6,970 bases of DNA from Piscirickettsiaceae bacterium (GCA_021767305.1 JAASTL010000038.1:1-6970); one strand, 5' to 3'; positions 1 to 6,725 are shown, numbered from the stretch's first letter. The notes: generated from the letters alone by a model not told the origin. Translations and numbers: made by a program.

Positions 1-1596
1 AAGGGCATTGCGGCGGATTATATGGCCTTGATTGGAGAGCAATTAGGCGTTGAGTTTGAGCATGTTAAGCATCGTTCTTGGGCAGATGTTATACAGATGG
101 CTAAAAGCCACGATGTTTCTATCCTATCTTGCGCGGTAGCCACGCCAGAACGTAAACGTTTTATGAACTTTACTACACCTTATCTCTCTTTCCCTGTGGT
201 ATTGGTAGCGACCGACTCAACCAACTTTATAGATGATTTTAGCCAGCTTAACGGTAAGGTAGTTGCTGTACCTAAGGGGTATTGGTCACAGGAATGGATA
301 GAACAAAATTACCCGCAAATTAATTTACTGTTAGTCGAATCCGTGCAAGACGGCTTAGAGGCGGTACTGCTTGGTAAAGCACAGGCTTATTCGGGCAATC
401 TTGCCTCAATTAACTTTGCCATTAAACGTTATGGCTTAAACGGCTTAAACGTAGTGGGTAGTAGTGATGCACGTTTTGAGCTAGCCATCGGAGTAGACAA
501 AACCGATCCTGTGCTCTTAAGCATTATGCAAAAAGCACTGAATAATATTACTCAAGTGCAAAAAGACGAAATCTACAATAAGTGGATTCAACTGCAAATG
601 CTGCACGCGTTTGACCAAAAGGCACTGATGAATGTGATCGTGTTTTCCGCGTTAATCGGTTTGCTACTGGTCTCTATTATCTTTTTATTTCATCGTCAGA
701 AACAGCGTCAGAACTTTTATATCAATCAGGTTAATGAACTCTCACTTGCCACCTATACCAGATTACCAAGTACTCATATTGAGTGGGTCAGTGACTCCTT
801 TTTGAAAATGATTGGCTGTAAAGCTGAGGAGATTATTGGGCGACCACATTCCGTTTTAAAACACCCTGATGTACCAGAGCATGAATATGAGAAAGTTCTC
901 AGGTTAGTTAAGCAAGGTAAGTCGTGGACAGGTGAAATATTAGCTCAAGCATGTGATGGTACCGACTATTGGATTGATGCCACAGTGACGCCAGAATTTC
1001 GTAGCGGCAAAGTGGTTGGTTTCTGGACGACTCGAGTGGATATATCCGATAAAAAACGCTTAGAGAAAATGGCTGTTATCGATACCTTGACCGGGGTTTA
1101 TAACCGTAATCAATTCAATGAAATCTTTGAAATGAGTGTGCATAAAGCGGCACGGGAAAATGCAAAGTTTAGTATGGCTATGTTTGATGTCGACTTCTTT
1201 AAGATGGTGAATGATCGTTATGGTCATCAGCGTGGTGATGAAGTGCTTAAAGAGATTGTTGATGTAACCAAAAAATTCTTTAGCCGTGCTAATGATGTGA
1301 TCTTCCGTGTTGGCGGTGAAGAGTTTGTGGTTTTATGTGATTTTGATAATCACGAAGAGTTTGAGCATTATTTAAATAGTTACAGAATCGCAGTTCAAGA
1401 CCTTAATATTCCTAACCCAGACAGTGTGGATGCCGTTGTTACGGTCTCTATAGGGGCTATTTTCTGCCATCAACTTCAGCCGATGATTAAGGCACCGACA
1501 ATTTATAGCCGTGTCGATAAGATGCTATATTCTGCCAAGGACAATGGGCGCAACCGCGTAGTGGTCGACTCTTCTCGTGATATTTGTGATTTCTAA
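1..1596 (+). CDS. Membrane diguanylate cyclase: periplasmic solute-binding sensor, TM helix, Aer-like PAS, GGDEF (5' end missing)
   Basis: The protein is predicted to make cyclic di-GMP from two GTP at the inner membrane in response to a periplasmic ligand. The reading frame is open from base 1, and the seven codons before the first ATG at 22 (KGIAADY) fit the usual start of a family-3 solute-binding domain, so the true start is upstream. Residues here count from the first visible codon. Residues 1-200 resemble a BvgS-type Venus-flytrap domain, with a TPERKRFMNFTTPY stretch typical of the family. Residues about 209-230 are a hydrophobic membrane helix. Residues about 247-352 form a PAS domain with HPDVP, WTG and DYW motifs like the Aer redox sensor. 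The rest is GGDEF: DTLTGVYNR, the FDVDFFKMVND metal/GTP segment and the GGEEF active site at 438-442. An RAND motif exactly five residues before GGEEF matches the RxxD inhibitory product site. No EAL domain follows. The family is clear; the ligand is unknown. Confidence 0.93.
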   Translation, partial: KGIAADYMALIGEQLGVEFEHVKHRSWADVIQMAKSHDVSILSCAVATPERKRFMNFTTPYLSFPVVLVATDSTNFIDDFSQLNGKVVAVPKGYWSQEWIEQNYPQINLLLVESVQDGLEAVLLGKAQAYSGNLASINFAIKRYGLNGLNVVGSSDARFELAIGVDKTDPVLLSIMQKALNNITQVQKDEIYNKWIQLQMLHAFDQKALMNVIVFSALIGLLLVSIIFLFHRQKQRQNFYINQVNELSLATYTRLPSTHIEWVSDSFLKMIGCKAEEIIGRPHSVLKHPDVPEHEYEKVLRLVKQGKSWTGEILAQACDGTDYWIDATVTPEFRSGKVVGFWTTRVDISDKKRLEKMAVIDTLTGVYNRNQFNEIFEMSVHKAARENAKFSMAMFDVDFFKMVNDRYGHQRGDEVLKEIVDVTKKFFSRANDVIFRVGGEEFVVLCDFDNHEEFEHYLNSYRIAVQDLNIPNPDSVDAVVTVSIGAIFCHQLQPMIKAPTIYSRVDKMLYSAKDNGRNRVVVDSSRDICDF

Positions 1597-1657
1597 CCTT
1601 TAATCATTTCTATAAAAATTTACGTATCATCGATTTTCAGCAAGTTTTTTTAGGCAT

Positions 1658-1685
1658 AAAAAAACCCGATCTTTTGGATCGGGTT
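1658..1685 (-). terminator. Rho-independent terminator of the rpmB-rpmG operon
   Basis: A perfect 9-bp inverted repeat, AACCCGATC (1663-1671) and GATCGGGTT (1677-1685), encloses a 5-nt loop. Read on the minus strand, the hairpin is followed by seven T residues (the A run at 1658-1664, partly inside the stem). It begins 25 nt past the rpmG stop codon. On the plus strand no T run follows the stem, so it does not look like an efficient terminator for the converging cyclase gene. Confidence 0.9.
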
Positions 1686-1710
1686 GGGCTTCAAAAAATC
1701 TGGGTAAGAT

Positions 1711-1863
1711 TTATTTGATTTTTGCTTCTTTGAACAAGACATGTTTACGAACCACTGGATCGTATTTCTTGATCTCGAATTTGCCAGCCATGTTCTTTTT
1801 ATTTTTATCAGTAGTATAAAAATAAGCAGATTCAGTTGACTGTAGTTTGATCTTATCGCGCAT
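1711..1863 (-). CDS. rpmG: 50S ribosomal protein L33 (zinc-free form)
   Basis: The frame encodes 50 residues starting [10 protein letters not shown] and ending [11 protein letters not shown]. The FYTT, KNK and [11 protein letters not shown] segments are characteristic of bacterial L33, a small protein near the E site of the large ribosomal subunit. There are no cysteines, so this is the form lacking the zinc-binding CxxC pairs. The chain is a few residues shorter at the N terminus than the 55-residue E. coli protein. The ATG at 1863 (minus strand) has an AAGGAG Shine-Dalgarno sequence a suitable distance upstream. The gene follows rpmB by 11 nt and precedes the operon terminator, so the two are almost certainly one transcript. 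Identification rests on recognising conserved family sequence. Confidence 0.96.
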   Translation of the reverse strand: MRDKIKLQSTESAYFYTTDKNKKNMAGKFEIKKYDPVVRKHVLFKEAKIK

Positions 1864-1870
1864 GATTAGT

Positions 1871-1876
1871 CTCCTT
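1871..1876 (-). promoter_or_regulatory. rpmG ribosome binding site overlapping the rpmB stop codon
   Basis: AAGGAG on the minus strand lies 7 nt before the rpmG ATG. Its first two bases are the last two of the rpmB stop codon TAA (1875-1877). This arrangement suggests translational coupling, with ribosomes finishing L28 close to the L33 start. The coupling is inferred from spacing only. Confidence 0.8.
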
Positions 1877-2111
1877 AGACCTTCTCACCACGTGAACGCA
1901 TATCAGCGATCACAGCGTCAATACCATTCTTGTCGATGATACGCATACCTGCAGCAGATACACGAAGTTTTACAAAACGGTTTTCAGCTTCTGACCAAAA
2001 ACGGTGCGAATGCAAGTTTGGTAAGAAACGACGACGAGTTTTACGGTGAGAGTGAGAAACATTGTTACCGACTACAGGACCTTTCCCTGTTACTTGGCAT
2101 ACTTTAGACAT
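1875..2111 (-). CDS. rpmB: 50S ribosomal protein L28
   Basis: This 78-residue protein starts [20 protein letters not shown] and contains [10 protein letters not shown], the motif expected after the N-terminal turn, and [19 protein letters not shown]. All are typical of gammaproteobacterial L28, and the length equals that of E. coli L28. It is a basic component of the large ribosomal subunit. A purine-rich Shine-Dalgarno sequence (AGAAGGGA on the minus strand, 2119-2126) precedes the ATG. The gene is first in a two-gene operon with rpmG, transcribed from a promoter at about 2236-2264. In many gammaproteobacteria this pair lies near radC, coaBC or mutM; here both flanks hold unrelated genes. 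Confidence 0.97.
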   Translation of the reverse strand: MSKVCQVTGKGPVVGNNVSHSHRKTRRRFLPNLHSHRFWSEAENRFVKLRVSAAGMRIIDKNGIDAVIADMRSRGEKV

Positions 2112-2142
2112 TTCACAATCCCTTCTAAAAACAAATTTGAAC

Positions 2143-2157
2143 CCTTGAAAATCAAGG
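2143..2157 (-). repeat. Small hairpin in the rpmB leader
   Basis: A perfect 6-bp inverted repeat (CCTTGA and TCAAGG) with a 3-nt loop lies about 31 nt before the rpmB start, inside the predicted 5' leader and just upstream of the Shine-Dalgarno sequence. It could be a regulatory RNA element or chance; it is too short to name. Confidence 0.4.
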
Positions 2158-2171
2158 CCTCAAAACAATAA

Positions 2172-2187
2172 AAATATTCGAATATTT
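2172..2187. repeat. 16-bp perfect palindrome in the rpmB leader
   Basis: AAATATTCGAATATTT is a perfect palindrome within the predicted rpmB leader. In RNA it could form a 6-bp AU-only stem with a UCGA loop. In DNA it could be a dimeric protein site downstream of the promoter. On the minus strand two more T residues follow directly, but an AU-only stem makes a poor terminator. No role is established. Confidence 0.45.
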
Positions 2188-2235
2188 CTATATTTCAAAG
2201 CGTTATGTGGAGTAACACCCAAAATAAGAAGCGGA

Positions 2236-2264
2236 ATTATCCATAAAAAAGCGGTGGATTGCAA
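2236..2264 (-). promoter_or_regulatory. Sigma-70-type promoter of rpmB-rpmG
   Basis: On the minus strand a TTGCAA -35 box (2259-2264) and a GATAAT -10 box (2236-2241) are separated by exactly 17 bp. The boxes match the consensus at four and five of six positions. Transcription would begin near 2229, giving a leader of about 118 nt. The bases after the -10 box (TCCGC) are relatively GC-rich, as at many stable-RNA and ribosomal-protein promoters under stringent control; that last point is inference. Confidence 0.72.
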
Positions 2265-2360
2265 GTCTATATTCAAAATAGTTTGTTAAATTTTAACTAG
2301 CTAACTAAATGTTTTATATCAGCTTTGCTTTTGAGGTTGGCTATTTGTCTCGTCATCAAT

Positions 2361-2382
2361 CTGTTTCTCTGACTGTTTCTCT
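2361..2382. repeat. Tandem direct repeat CTGTTTCTCT
   Basis: Two identical 10-bp copies start 12 bp apart, separated by GA. The spacing is near one helical turn, as for response-regulator half-sites. The copies lie about 280-300 bp before the PhoX-like gene, far for a simple activator site. Only the repeat itself is certain. Confidence 0.5.
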
Positions 2383-2646
2383 TAGTTTTAGGGTCTATGG
2401 CTAGGTGTTCCATTTTTAAATTTATGGTTTTAATTTCTTCATCTATTTGTCATTTAATGCGCAAACTGAGGGTTCTATGGATGTACGGCGAGTAATTTAA
2501 CCGAACATTTGGTTATATTTAATGGTGTTTTAGCCCGTCCGTTTGGTTAAAAAAAGTTAATTTGCTTGTCATTAATTTTTTTAACAAATCCTTTTGAATA
2601 TCAAGAGCAATTTTTAACGTCTCTATGCCTCTGGCAAAATTCTCAA

Positions 2647-2653
2647 AAGGGTG
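2647..2653 (+). promoter_or_regulatory. Ribosome binding site of the PhoX-like gene
   Basis: AAGGGTG lies 7 nt before the ATG at 2661. It supports that start, which is also the one that yields a complete lipoprotein signal peptide. Confidence 0.75.
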
Positions 2654-2660
2654 AAAACCG

Positions 2661-4937
2661 ATGAAACTTAAAAAACTTTATTTAGCGATGGGTGTTGCGG
2701 TCACCGCTGCCTCATTAGCTGCATGTAATAATTCCACTGATTCAGCGAGTTCTGATGCCAGTACAATCACTAAAGAAGTGGCTTTTACGGCAAATGAAAC
2801 TTGTCCTAACGGTGGTGTGACTATCTATTCTGGGATTGATGAAAACGGTAATGGTGAGTTAGATGTCAACGAGCGTGATAGTGCTGATACTATCTGTAAC
2901 GGTGAAGATGGTAAATCTGCAGCCAGCGCCGAACTTATTCGTTATGCGACTGCGCCATTAGGTGCTGAATTCACGGGTATGTTTGTAACGGACAATAACT
3001 TTTTCTTTAACGTTCAGCACCCTGGTAATCAAAATGCCAAAGTATTTGTTTCTCGTGGTGCTATGGCTGATGTCGGTGTGATTAAAGGTCTTTCACTTCC
3101 AGAAACAGCGGAAGAAAAAGAAGCCACACGCGTGGCTTACGGTGAAATCGCTAAGTTGGCTGAAGAAGGTGTTAATGGTATTGGCTCAATCTCAGCAATC
3201 GATGGAACTGAATTGTTTATTTCTAATGACCCTGATTTCAACGCCTTCATTCCAAAAACAGCGGGTGATGATTCTGAAGGTTACTTATTCACAAACTGGG
3301 AAAACCGCCCAGGTGGCATGAGCCGTGTAGAAGTGAAGTATGAAAACGGTGCTTGGGCAACCATGAATGAGATGATGTTGGATTTCAGTGAAGTGAAAGG
3401 AACTTGGGTTAACTGTTTTGGTACCTTAAGCCCATGGAATACACCATTAACTTCTGAAGAACTTTACTTTGATGATACTGAAAACTGGCACGGTAGCTCT
3501 ACGATTGAAGATCTTGACACTTACCTAGGTGCGAACGAGTCTCCAAATCCTTATCGATATGGTTATATCGTTGAAATTACAAACCCAATGGCTGCGGCGC
3601 CAACGCCGGTCAAACTATTCACTATGGGCCGTTTCTCTCATGAGAACGCCGTTGTCATGCCAGACAATAAAACCGTCTATCTATCTGATGATGGTGGTAA
3701 CACCGTTTTCTTCAAGTTTGTGGCAGATACAGCGAATGATATGTCAGCAGGAACGCTTTACGCAGCGGCAGTAACTCAAGATGCAACGTCTTCAACTGCA
3801 GATGCTGGTTTCTCTGTGAACTGGATTGAACTTGCTCACGGTAACAATGCAGATATCGAAGCTAAGATTGCTGAGTTTGATGGCAAAACTGCTGCCGATG
3901 CCGATCGTTACATCACTGATGCAGAAATCACTACAGCGGCAACCGATGCCGATGCCAGCAATGATTGGATCGCTTTCCTTGAATCACGAAAGTTCGCTAA
4001 AGCTAAAGGGGCTTCTGCTGAATTCAACAAAATGGAAGGTGTAAACATCAACTATAACCGTGTTGTTGAACAAATGGCAGCTGGTGAAGATGCGTTTGTG
4101 TACATGGCTATGTCTGACATTAATGGCGGTATGGCTGATGATGCAGGAGATATTCAGCTAGATACCAATCGTTGTGGTGTGGTTTATCAGATGAAGCTAG
4201 ATACAGATTTCAACATCGATCGTATGGAGCCAGTCATTATTGGTGGACCATATGACGCAACCGCAGCAGCTAACCAGTGTCACGTAGACTCGGTTTCTAA
4301 CCCGGATAACCTAGTCGTGCTTGACGATGGTCGCGTGATTGTTGGTGAAGATACTTCTAAGCACGAAAACAACATGATGTGGTTATGGGATCCTAAGGGC
4401 GGAAAATTTGTGATCAAATCAACCGGTAGTAATTATGGTGAAGCACCACAGAAAGTAGGTTCTGGTACCGAATTGACTGGAACTAAATACCTAGAGTTTA
4501 GTGATTCAACTTTCACTGCAGTTAGTGTTGCAAGTAACGCCGATTGGACTTTCTCTGGTGATGATATCGTAGGTTATTCTGCAGAGATGAATGGTTACGG
4601 CGCTGATGTCGCTTCTGAAGACTGGTTGGTTTCTGATGCGGTAGATCTAACGGCTGTAACTGGAGCTAAGTTGAATTTGGATTCTAAAGTTGAATATACA
4701 GGTGGTTCACTACAAGTATTGGTTTCAACTGACTACACCAATAACGTTTCTACTGCGACTTGGACTGATATGAGTGCGACTTTAGCATCCACTTCTACTT
4801 GGACTAACTCGGGTGATATTGACTTGTCTGCCTATGATGGTCAAACCATCACGGTAGCGGTTAAGTACACATCTACCGGTACAGGTGGTGGAGATGGTGC
4901 GCTTTGGACGGTTGCTAACGTAACGGTTTACAAGTAA
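2661..4937 (+). CDS. PhoX/DUF839-family lipoprotein with EF-hand-like and C-terminal beta-rich modules
   Basis: The 758-residue product is an exported lipoprotein related to PhoX, a calcium- and iron-dependent alkaline phosphatase family that releases phosphate from organic esters. The signal peptide (1-21) ends in a LAAC lipobox with the lipidated cysteine at 22. It has KK, not the twin arginine usual for Tat-exported PhoX. Residues 48-84 form a small module in which Cys48 and Cys79 flank a canonical EF-hand loop, DENGNGELDVNE (60-71). The PhoX-like core covers about 92-590. Its family motifs are NCFGTLSPWNTPLTSEE at 251-267 (metal-site Cys and Glu in PhoX), GRFSHEN at 323-329, NKMEGV at 456-461, NPDNLVVLDDGR at 547-558 and VGEDTSKHEN at 561-570. 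Residues about 605-758 resemble beta-sandwich 'choice-of-anchor J'/DUF5017-like domains (DWLVSDAVDLT, GDIDLSAYDGQTI, VAVKYTSTG). Family membership is firm; phosphatase activity and substrate are inferred. The second residue in NCFG differs from the commoner NCAGG-type motif. Confidence 0.88.
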   Translation: MKLKKLYLAMGVAVTAASLAACNNSTDSASSDASTITKEVAFTANETCPNGGVTIYSGIDENGNGELDVNERDSADTICNGEDGKSAASAELIRYATAPLGAEFTGMFVTDNNFFFNVQHPGNQNAKVFVSRGAMADVGVIKGLSLPETAEEKEATRVAYGEIAKLAEEGVNGIGSISAIDGTELFISNDPDFNAFIPKTAGDDSEGYLFTNWENRPGGMSRVEVKYENGAWATMNEMMLDFSEVKGTWVNCFGTLSPWNTPLTSEELYFDDTENWHGSSTIEDLDTYLGANESPNPYRYGYIVEITNPMAAAPTPVKLFTMGRFSHENAVVMPDNKTVYLSDDGGNTVFFKFVADTANDMSAGTLYAAAVTQDATSSTADAGFSVNWIELAHGNNADIEAKIAEFDGKTAADADRYITDAEITTAATDADASNDWIAFLESRKFAKAKGASAEFNKMEGVNINYNRVVEQMAAGEDAFVYMAMSDINGGMADDAGDIQLDTNRCGVVYQMKLDTDFNIDRMEPVIIGGPYDATAAANQCHVDSVSNPDNLVVLDDGRVIVGEDTSKHENNMMWLWDPKGGKFVIKSTGSNYGEAPQKVGSGTELTGTKYLEFSDSTFTAVSVASNADWTFSGDDIVGYSAEMNGYGADVASEDWLVSDAVDLTAVTGAKLNLDSKVEYTGGSLQVLVSTDYTNNVSTATWTDMSATLASTSTWTNSGDIDLSAYDGQTITVAVKYTSTGTGGGDGALWTVANVTVYK

Positions 4938-4955
4938 GCCATCTGGCAATAAACA

Positions 4956-4976
4956 GGGGGCGATCGCCCCCTTTTT
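4956..4976 (+). terminator. Rho-independent terminator after the PhoX-like gene
   Basis: A perfect GC-rich palindrome, GGGGGCGATCGCCCCC (4956-4971), is followed directly by five T residues. It begins 18 nt past the stop codon. A second, outer inverted repeat (TGGCAA at 4944-4949, TTGCCA at 4975-4980) could extend the structure. It should end most transcripts of the PhoX-like gene before the cytochrome gene. Confidence 0.9.
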
Positions 4977-5016
4977 GCCAATCATATTTTCAACTCTATT
5001 TTATCTATTTTCTAGT

Positions 5017-5020
5017 GGTG
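5017..5020 (+). promoter_or_regulatory. Weak ribosome binding site of the diheme cytochrome gene
   Basis: GGTG lies 8 nt before the ATG at 5029 and is the only Shine-Dalgarno-like sequence nearby. It supports the 5029 start over an in-frame TTG at 4975, which falls inside the terminator T run and would add 18 residues before the signal peptide. Confidence 0.45.
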
Positions 5021-5028
5021 TTTTAACA

Positions 5029-6690
5029 ATGAAAAAATCAATCTTAAGTCTCTCAGTTATTGCTCTTTTGGCCGGTTGTGATCAATCCTCATCAGATCCC
5101 GAAAACACGGTTGCAGAGATGCCTCAAGTTGAGACAATAGTAGAAAATAGTGAAATCAATACCGTCGATACGGCCATGATCAGTTCTAGTTTAGACTGGG
5201 CGGATCGTAACCAGTTCTACAACTTGGAAGCCCCCATTCCACCACAATGTTATACCCGTACCGAAGGTAAATTTAACCCCTGTTTTACTTGTCACCAAAC
5301 TTATCCAGATCGCTCACGTCCGAATGATATGGATGATGGCTTTTTACAAGGGGATTACGACTTTTCTGATATTGGGGTCAGCAACCATTGGTTGAATCTG
5401 TTTGTGGATCGCACCGAACAGATTGCGCAAATCAATGATGAACAAATTCTCAGCTATATTGACCAAGATAACTATGCCGGGCTCTACTCAGATTGGCAGC
5501 AAAATGACACGGCACCTTATGAATCTATGGGACCAAAAGACTATGGATTAGCCAATGCGGCATTTGATGCACAAGGGTTTGCCTTAGATGGTTCGGGCTG
5601 GGTTGCCTTTAATTACAAACCTTTTGCCAGTACATTCTGGCCAACCAATGGCTCTACCGATGATGTCTTGATTCGCCTGCCGGAAATCTTTAGAAAAGAT
5701 CAAGGTGGCGCATTTAACAGAGAGGTTTATCGCATTAACTTAGCGATTCTGGAAATGAATATCCAAAGAACTCCTGAGACGAGTTTGCAGGTTGATGAGC
5801 AAGTGGTTGGCATTGATCTGGATGGTAATGGCAGCATTGGATTAGCAACTAAGATTCAGGCGCAAACAAACTATGTTGGGCAAGCCATCAATGAAGACGT
5901 GGTGGATATGCTCTATCCATTAGGCACTGAGTTTTTACATAGTGTTCGTTATATTGGCGTCAATGACCAAGGTGATATTTCAGTTGCCAAACGCATGAAA
6001 GAACTACGTTATATGCAAAAAACACGTTTTATGACCGCAAGCCAATTAAACAGTGCTTACGACAATGAGCGCGGTGAGAAAATCGAGGGTAATCCTCCCA
6101 CTTACACCGACTATGGAGATAAGGGTTTGTATAACGGTTTTGGTTGGAATGTTCTAGGTTATATTGAGGATAGCAGTGGCAAGCTACGTAAGCAGACCAA
6201 AGAAGAACTCTATTACTGCATGGGCTGCCACTCCAGTATTGGCGCCACTATTGACCAAACCTTTGCCTTTGCCCGCAAAGTCTCTGGCGAGGCAGGCTGG
6301 AAATATATTGATTTAAAAGGGATGAAAGATGCACCTGAATTCGGTAAAGATGAAGGTGAGTTTTTGACATATCTTGAGCGTGTTGGGGGTGGCGATGAAT
6401 TTCGTCATAACCATGAAATGTTAGAGCGTTGGTTTGATGAAGAAGGTAACCCAAAAACAGATGTGATTAAACAGCAAGATGTATATAGTTTGATTACCCC
6501 AAGCCGAGAGCGTGCAATCGCGTTGAATAAATCCTATTTCACGATTGTGCAAAATCAGAGCTTTATCTTTGGACGTGATGCCAACATCACTCCAGTGAAA
6601 AACGTCTATGCAGAGATTGACACTGAAATTGCCCCACTAGAAGAGCAATACCGTCAGGAATACAGCATTATTTTGGATTGGTCTAAATAG
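5029..6690 (+). CDS. Diheme c-type cytochrome lipoprotein of unrecognised family
   Basis: The product is 553 residues from the ATG at 5029. That start gives a compact lipoprotein signal peptide, MKKSILSLSVIALLAGC, with an LAGC lipobox and lipidated Cys17, so the protein should be anchored in a membrane on the periplasmic or outer side. It has two covalent heme-attachment motifs, CFTCH at 85-89 and CMGCH at 397-401, about 310 residues apart. The first sits in a cysteine-rich segment with an extra Cys74. A DLDGNGSIG stretch (263-271) resembles a partial calcium-binding loop. The middle is rich in aromatic residues and does not look like repeated small cytochrome c domains; heme axial ligands beyond the two motif histidines cannot be assigned. 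An electron-transfer or redox-enzyme role is inferred from the hemes alone. It follows the PhoX-like gene after a terminator, suggesting a separate promoter or partial read-through, and precedes a protease gene by 35 nt. Confidence 0.85.
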   Translation: MKKSILSLSVIALLAGCDQSSSDPENTVAEMPQVETIVENSEINTVDTAMISSSLDWADRNQFYNLEAPIPPQCYTRTEGKFNPCFTCHQTYPDRSRPNDMDDGFLQGDYDFSDIGVSNHWLNLFVDRTEQIAQINDEQILSYIDQDNYAGLYSDWQQNDTAPYESMGPKDYGLANAAFDAQGFALDGSGWVAFNYKPFASTFWPTNGSTDDVLIRLPEIFRKDQGGAFNREVYRINLAILEMNIQRTPETSLQVDEQVVGIDLDGNGSIGLATKIQAQTNYVGQAINEDVVDMLYPLGTEFLHSVRYIGVNDQGDISVAKRMKELRYMQKTRFMTASQLNSAYDNERGEKIEGNPPTYTDYGDKGLYNGFGWNVLGYIEDSSGKLRKQTKEELYYCMGCHSSIGATIDQTFAFARKVSGEAGWKYIDLKGMKDAPEFGKDEGEFLTYLERVGGGDEFRHNHEMLERWFDEEGNPKTDVIKQQDVYSLITPSRERAIALNKSYFTIVQNQSFIFGRDANITPVKNVYAEIDTEIAPLEEQYRQEYSIILDWSK

Positions 6691-6725
6691 CCCATAAAAA
6701 ATGAATTGCAATAGCATTAAAACGA

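Larger units (their letters stand above)
2265..2660. other. AT-rich intergenic region between rpmB promoter and PhoX-like gene
   Basis: This stretch of about 400 nt lies between divergent transcription units. I see no convincing gene: the longest forward frames with an ATG near its middle encode only about 31 and 32 residues (2309-2404 and 2397-2495) and lack family resemblance. It holds short repeats: CTGTTTCTCT twice (2361-2370 and 2373-2382), AGGGTCTATGG (2390-2400) with a near copy AGGGTTCTATGG (2469-2480), TTGTCAT followed by a T/A run twice (from 2447 and from 2566), TTTGGTTA twice (2508-2515 and 2542-2549), and an inverted GTTAAA/TTTAAC (2285-2297). No clear -35/-10 pair or full Pho box was found for the downstream gene, whose promoter should lie here. 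Confidence 0.6.

Noticed and set aside
2309..2404. 31-codon frame in the intergenic region
   Set aside because: There is no ribosome binding site, a stop codon comes directly before the ATG, and the peptide has no recognisable feature.
2397..2495. 32-codon frame (MARCSIFKF...) in the intergenic region, with AGGG just before its ATG
   Set aside because: The spacing to the ATG is too short for a good ribosome binding site, the composition follows the AT-rich background and nothing in it resembles a known family.
2514..2519. TATATT as a possible -10 box for the PhoX-like gene
   Set aside because: No acceptable -35 box lies 16-18 bp upstream, and the region is so AT-rich that such hexamers are expected by chance.
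3529..4044. Two plus-strand alternative frames of 72 and 81 codons inside the PhoX-like gene
   Set aside because: They are out-of-frame shadows; the main frame there carries PhoX motifs such as GRFSHEN.
4960..4967. GCGATCGC octamer, the HIP1 repeat of cyanobacteria
   Set aside because: It occurs here once, as the centre of a terminator palindrome; the genes do not suggest a cyanobacterium.
4782..4985. Minus-strand frame of 67 codons across the end of the PhoX-like gene
   Set aside because: It is a shadow of the coding strand, runs through the terminator hairpin, and has no family resemblance.
4975..5028. Upstream TTG start extending the diheme cytochrome by 18 residues
   Set aside because: The TTG lies in the T run of a strong terminator, has no ribosome binding site, and would bury the lipoprotein signal peptide behind an extra hydrophobic stretch.
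6248..6454. Minus-strand frame of 68 codons inside the cytochrome gene
   Set aside because: It lies fully inside a well-supported gene and shows no protein family signal.
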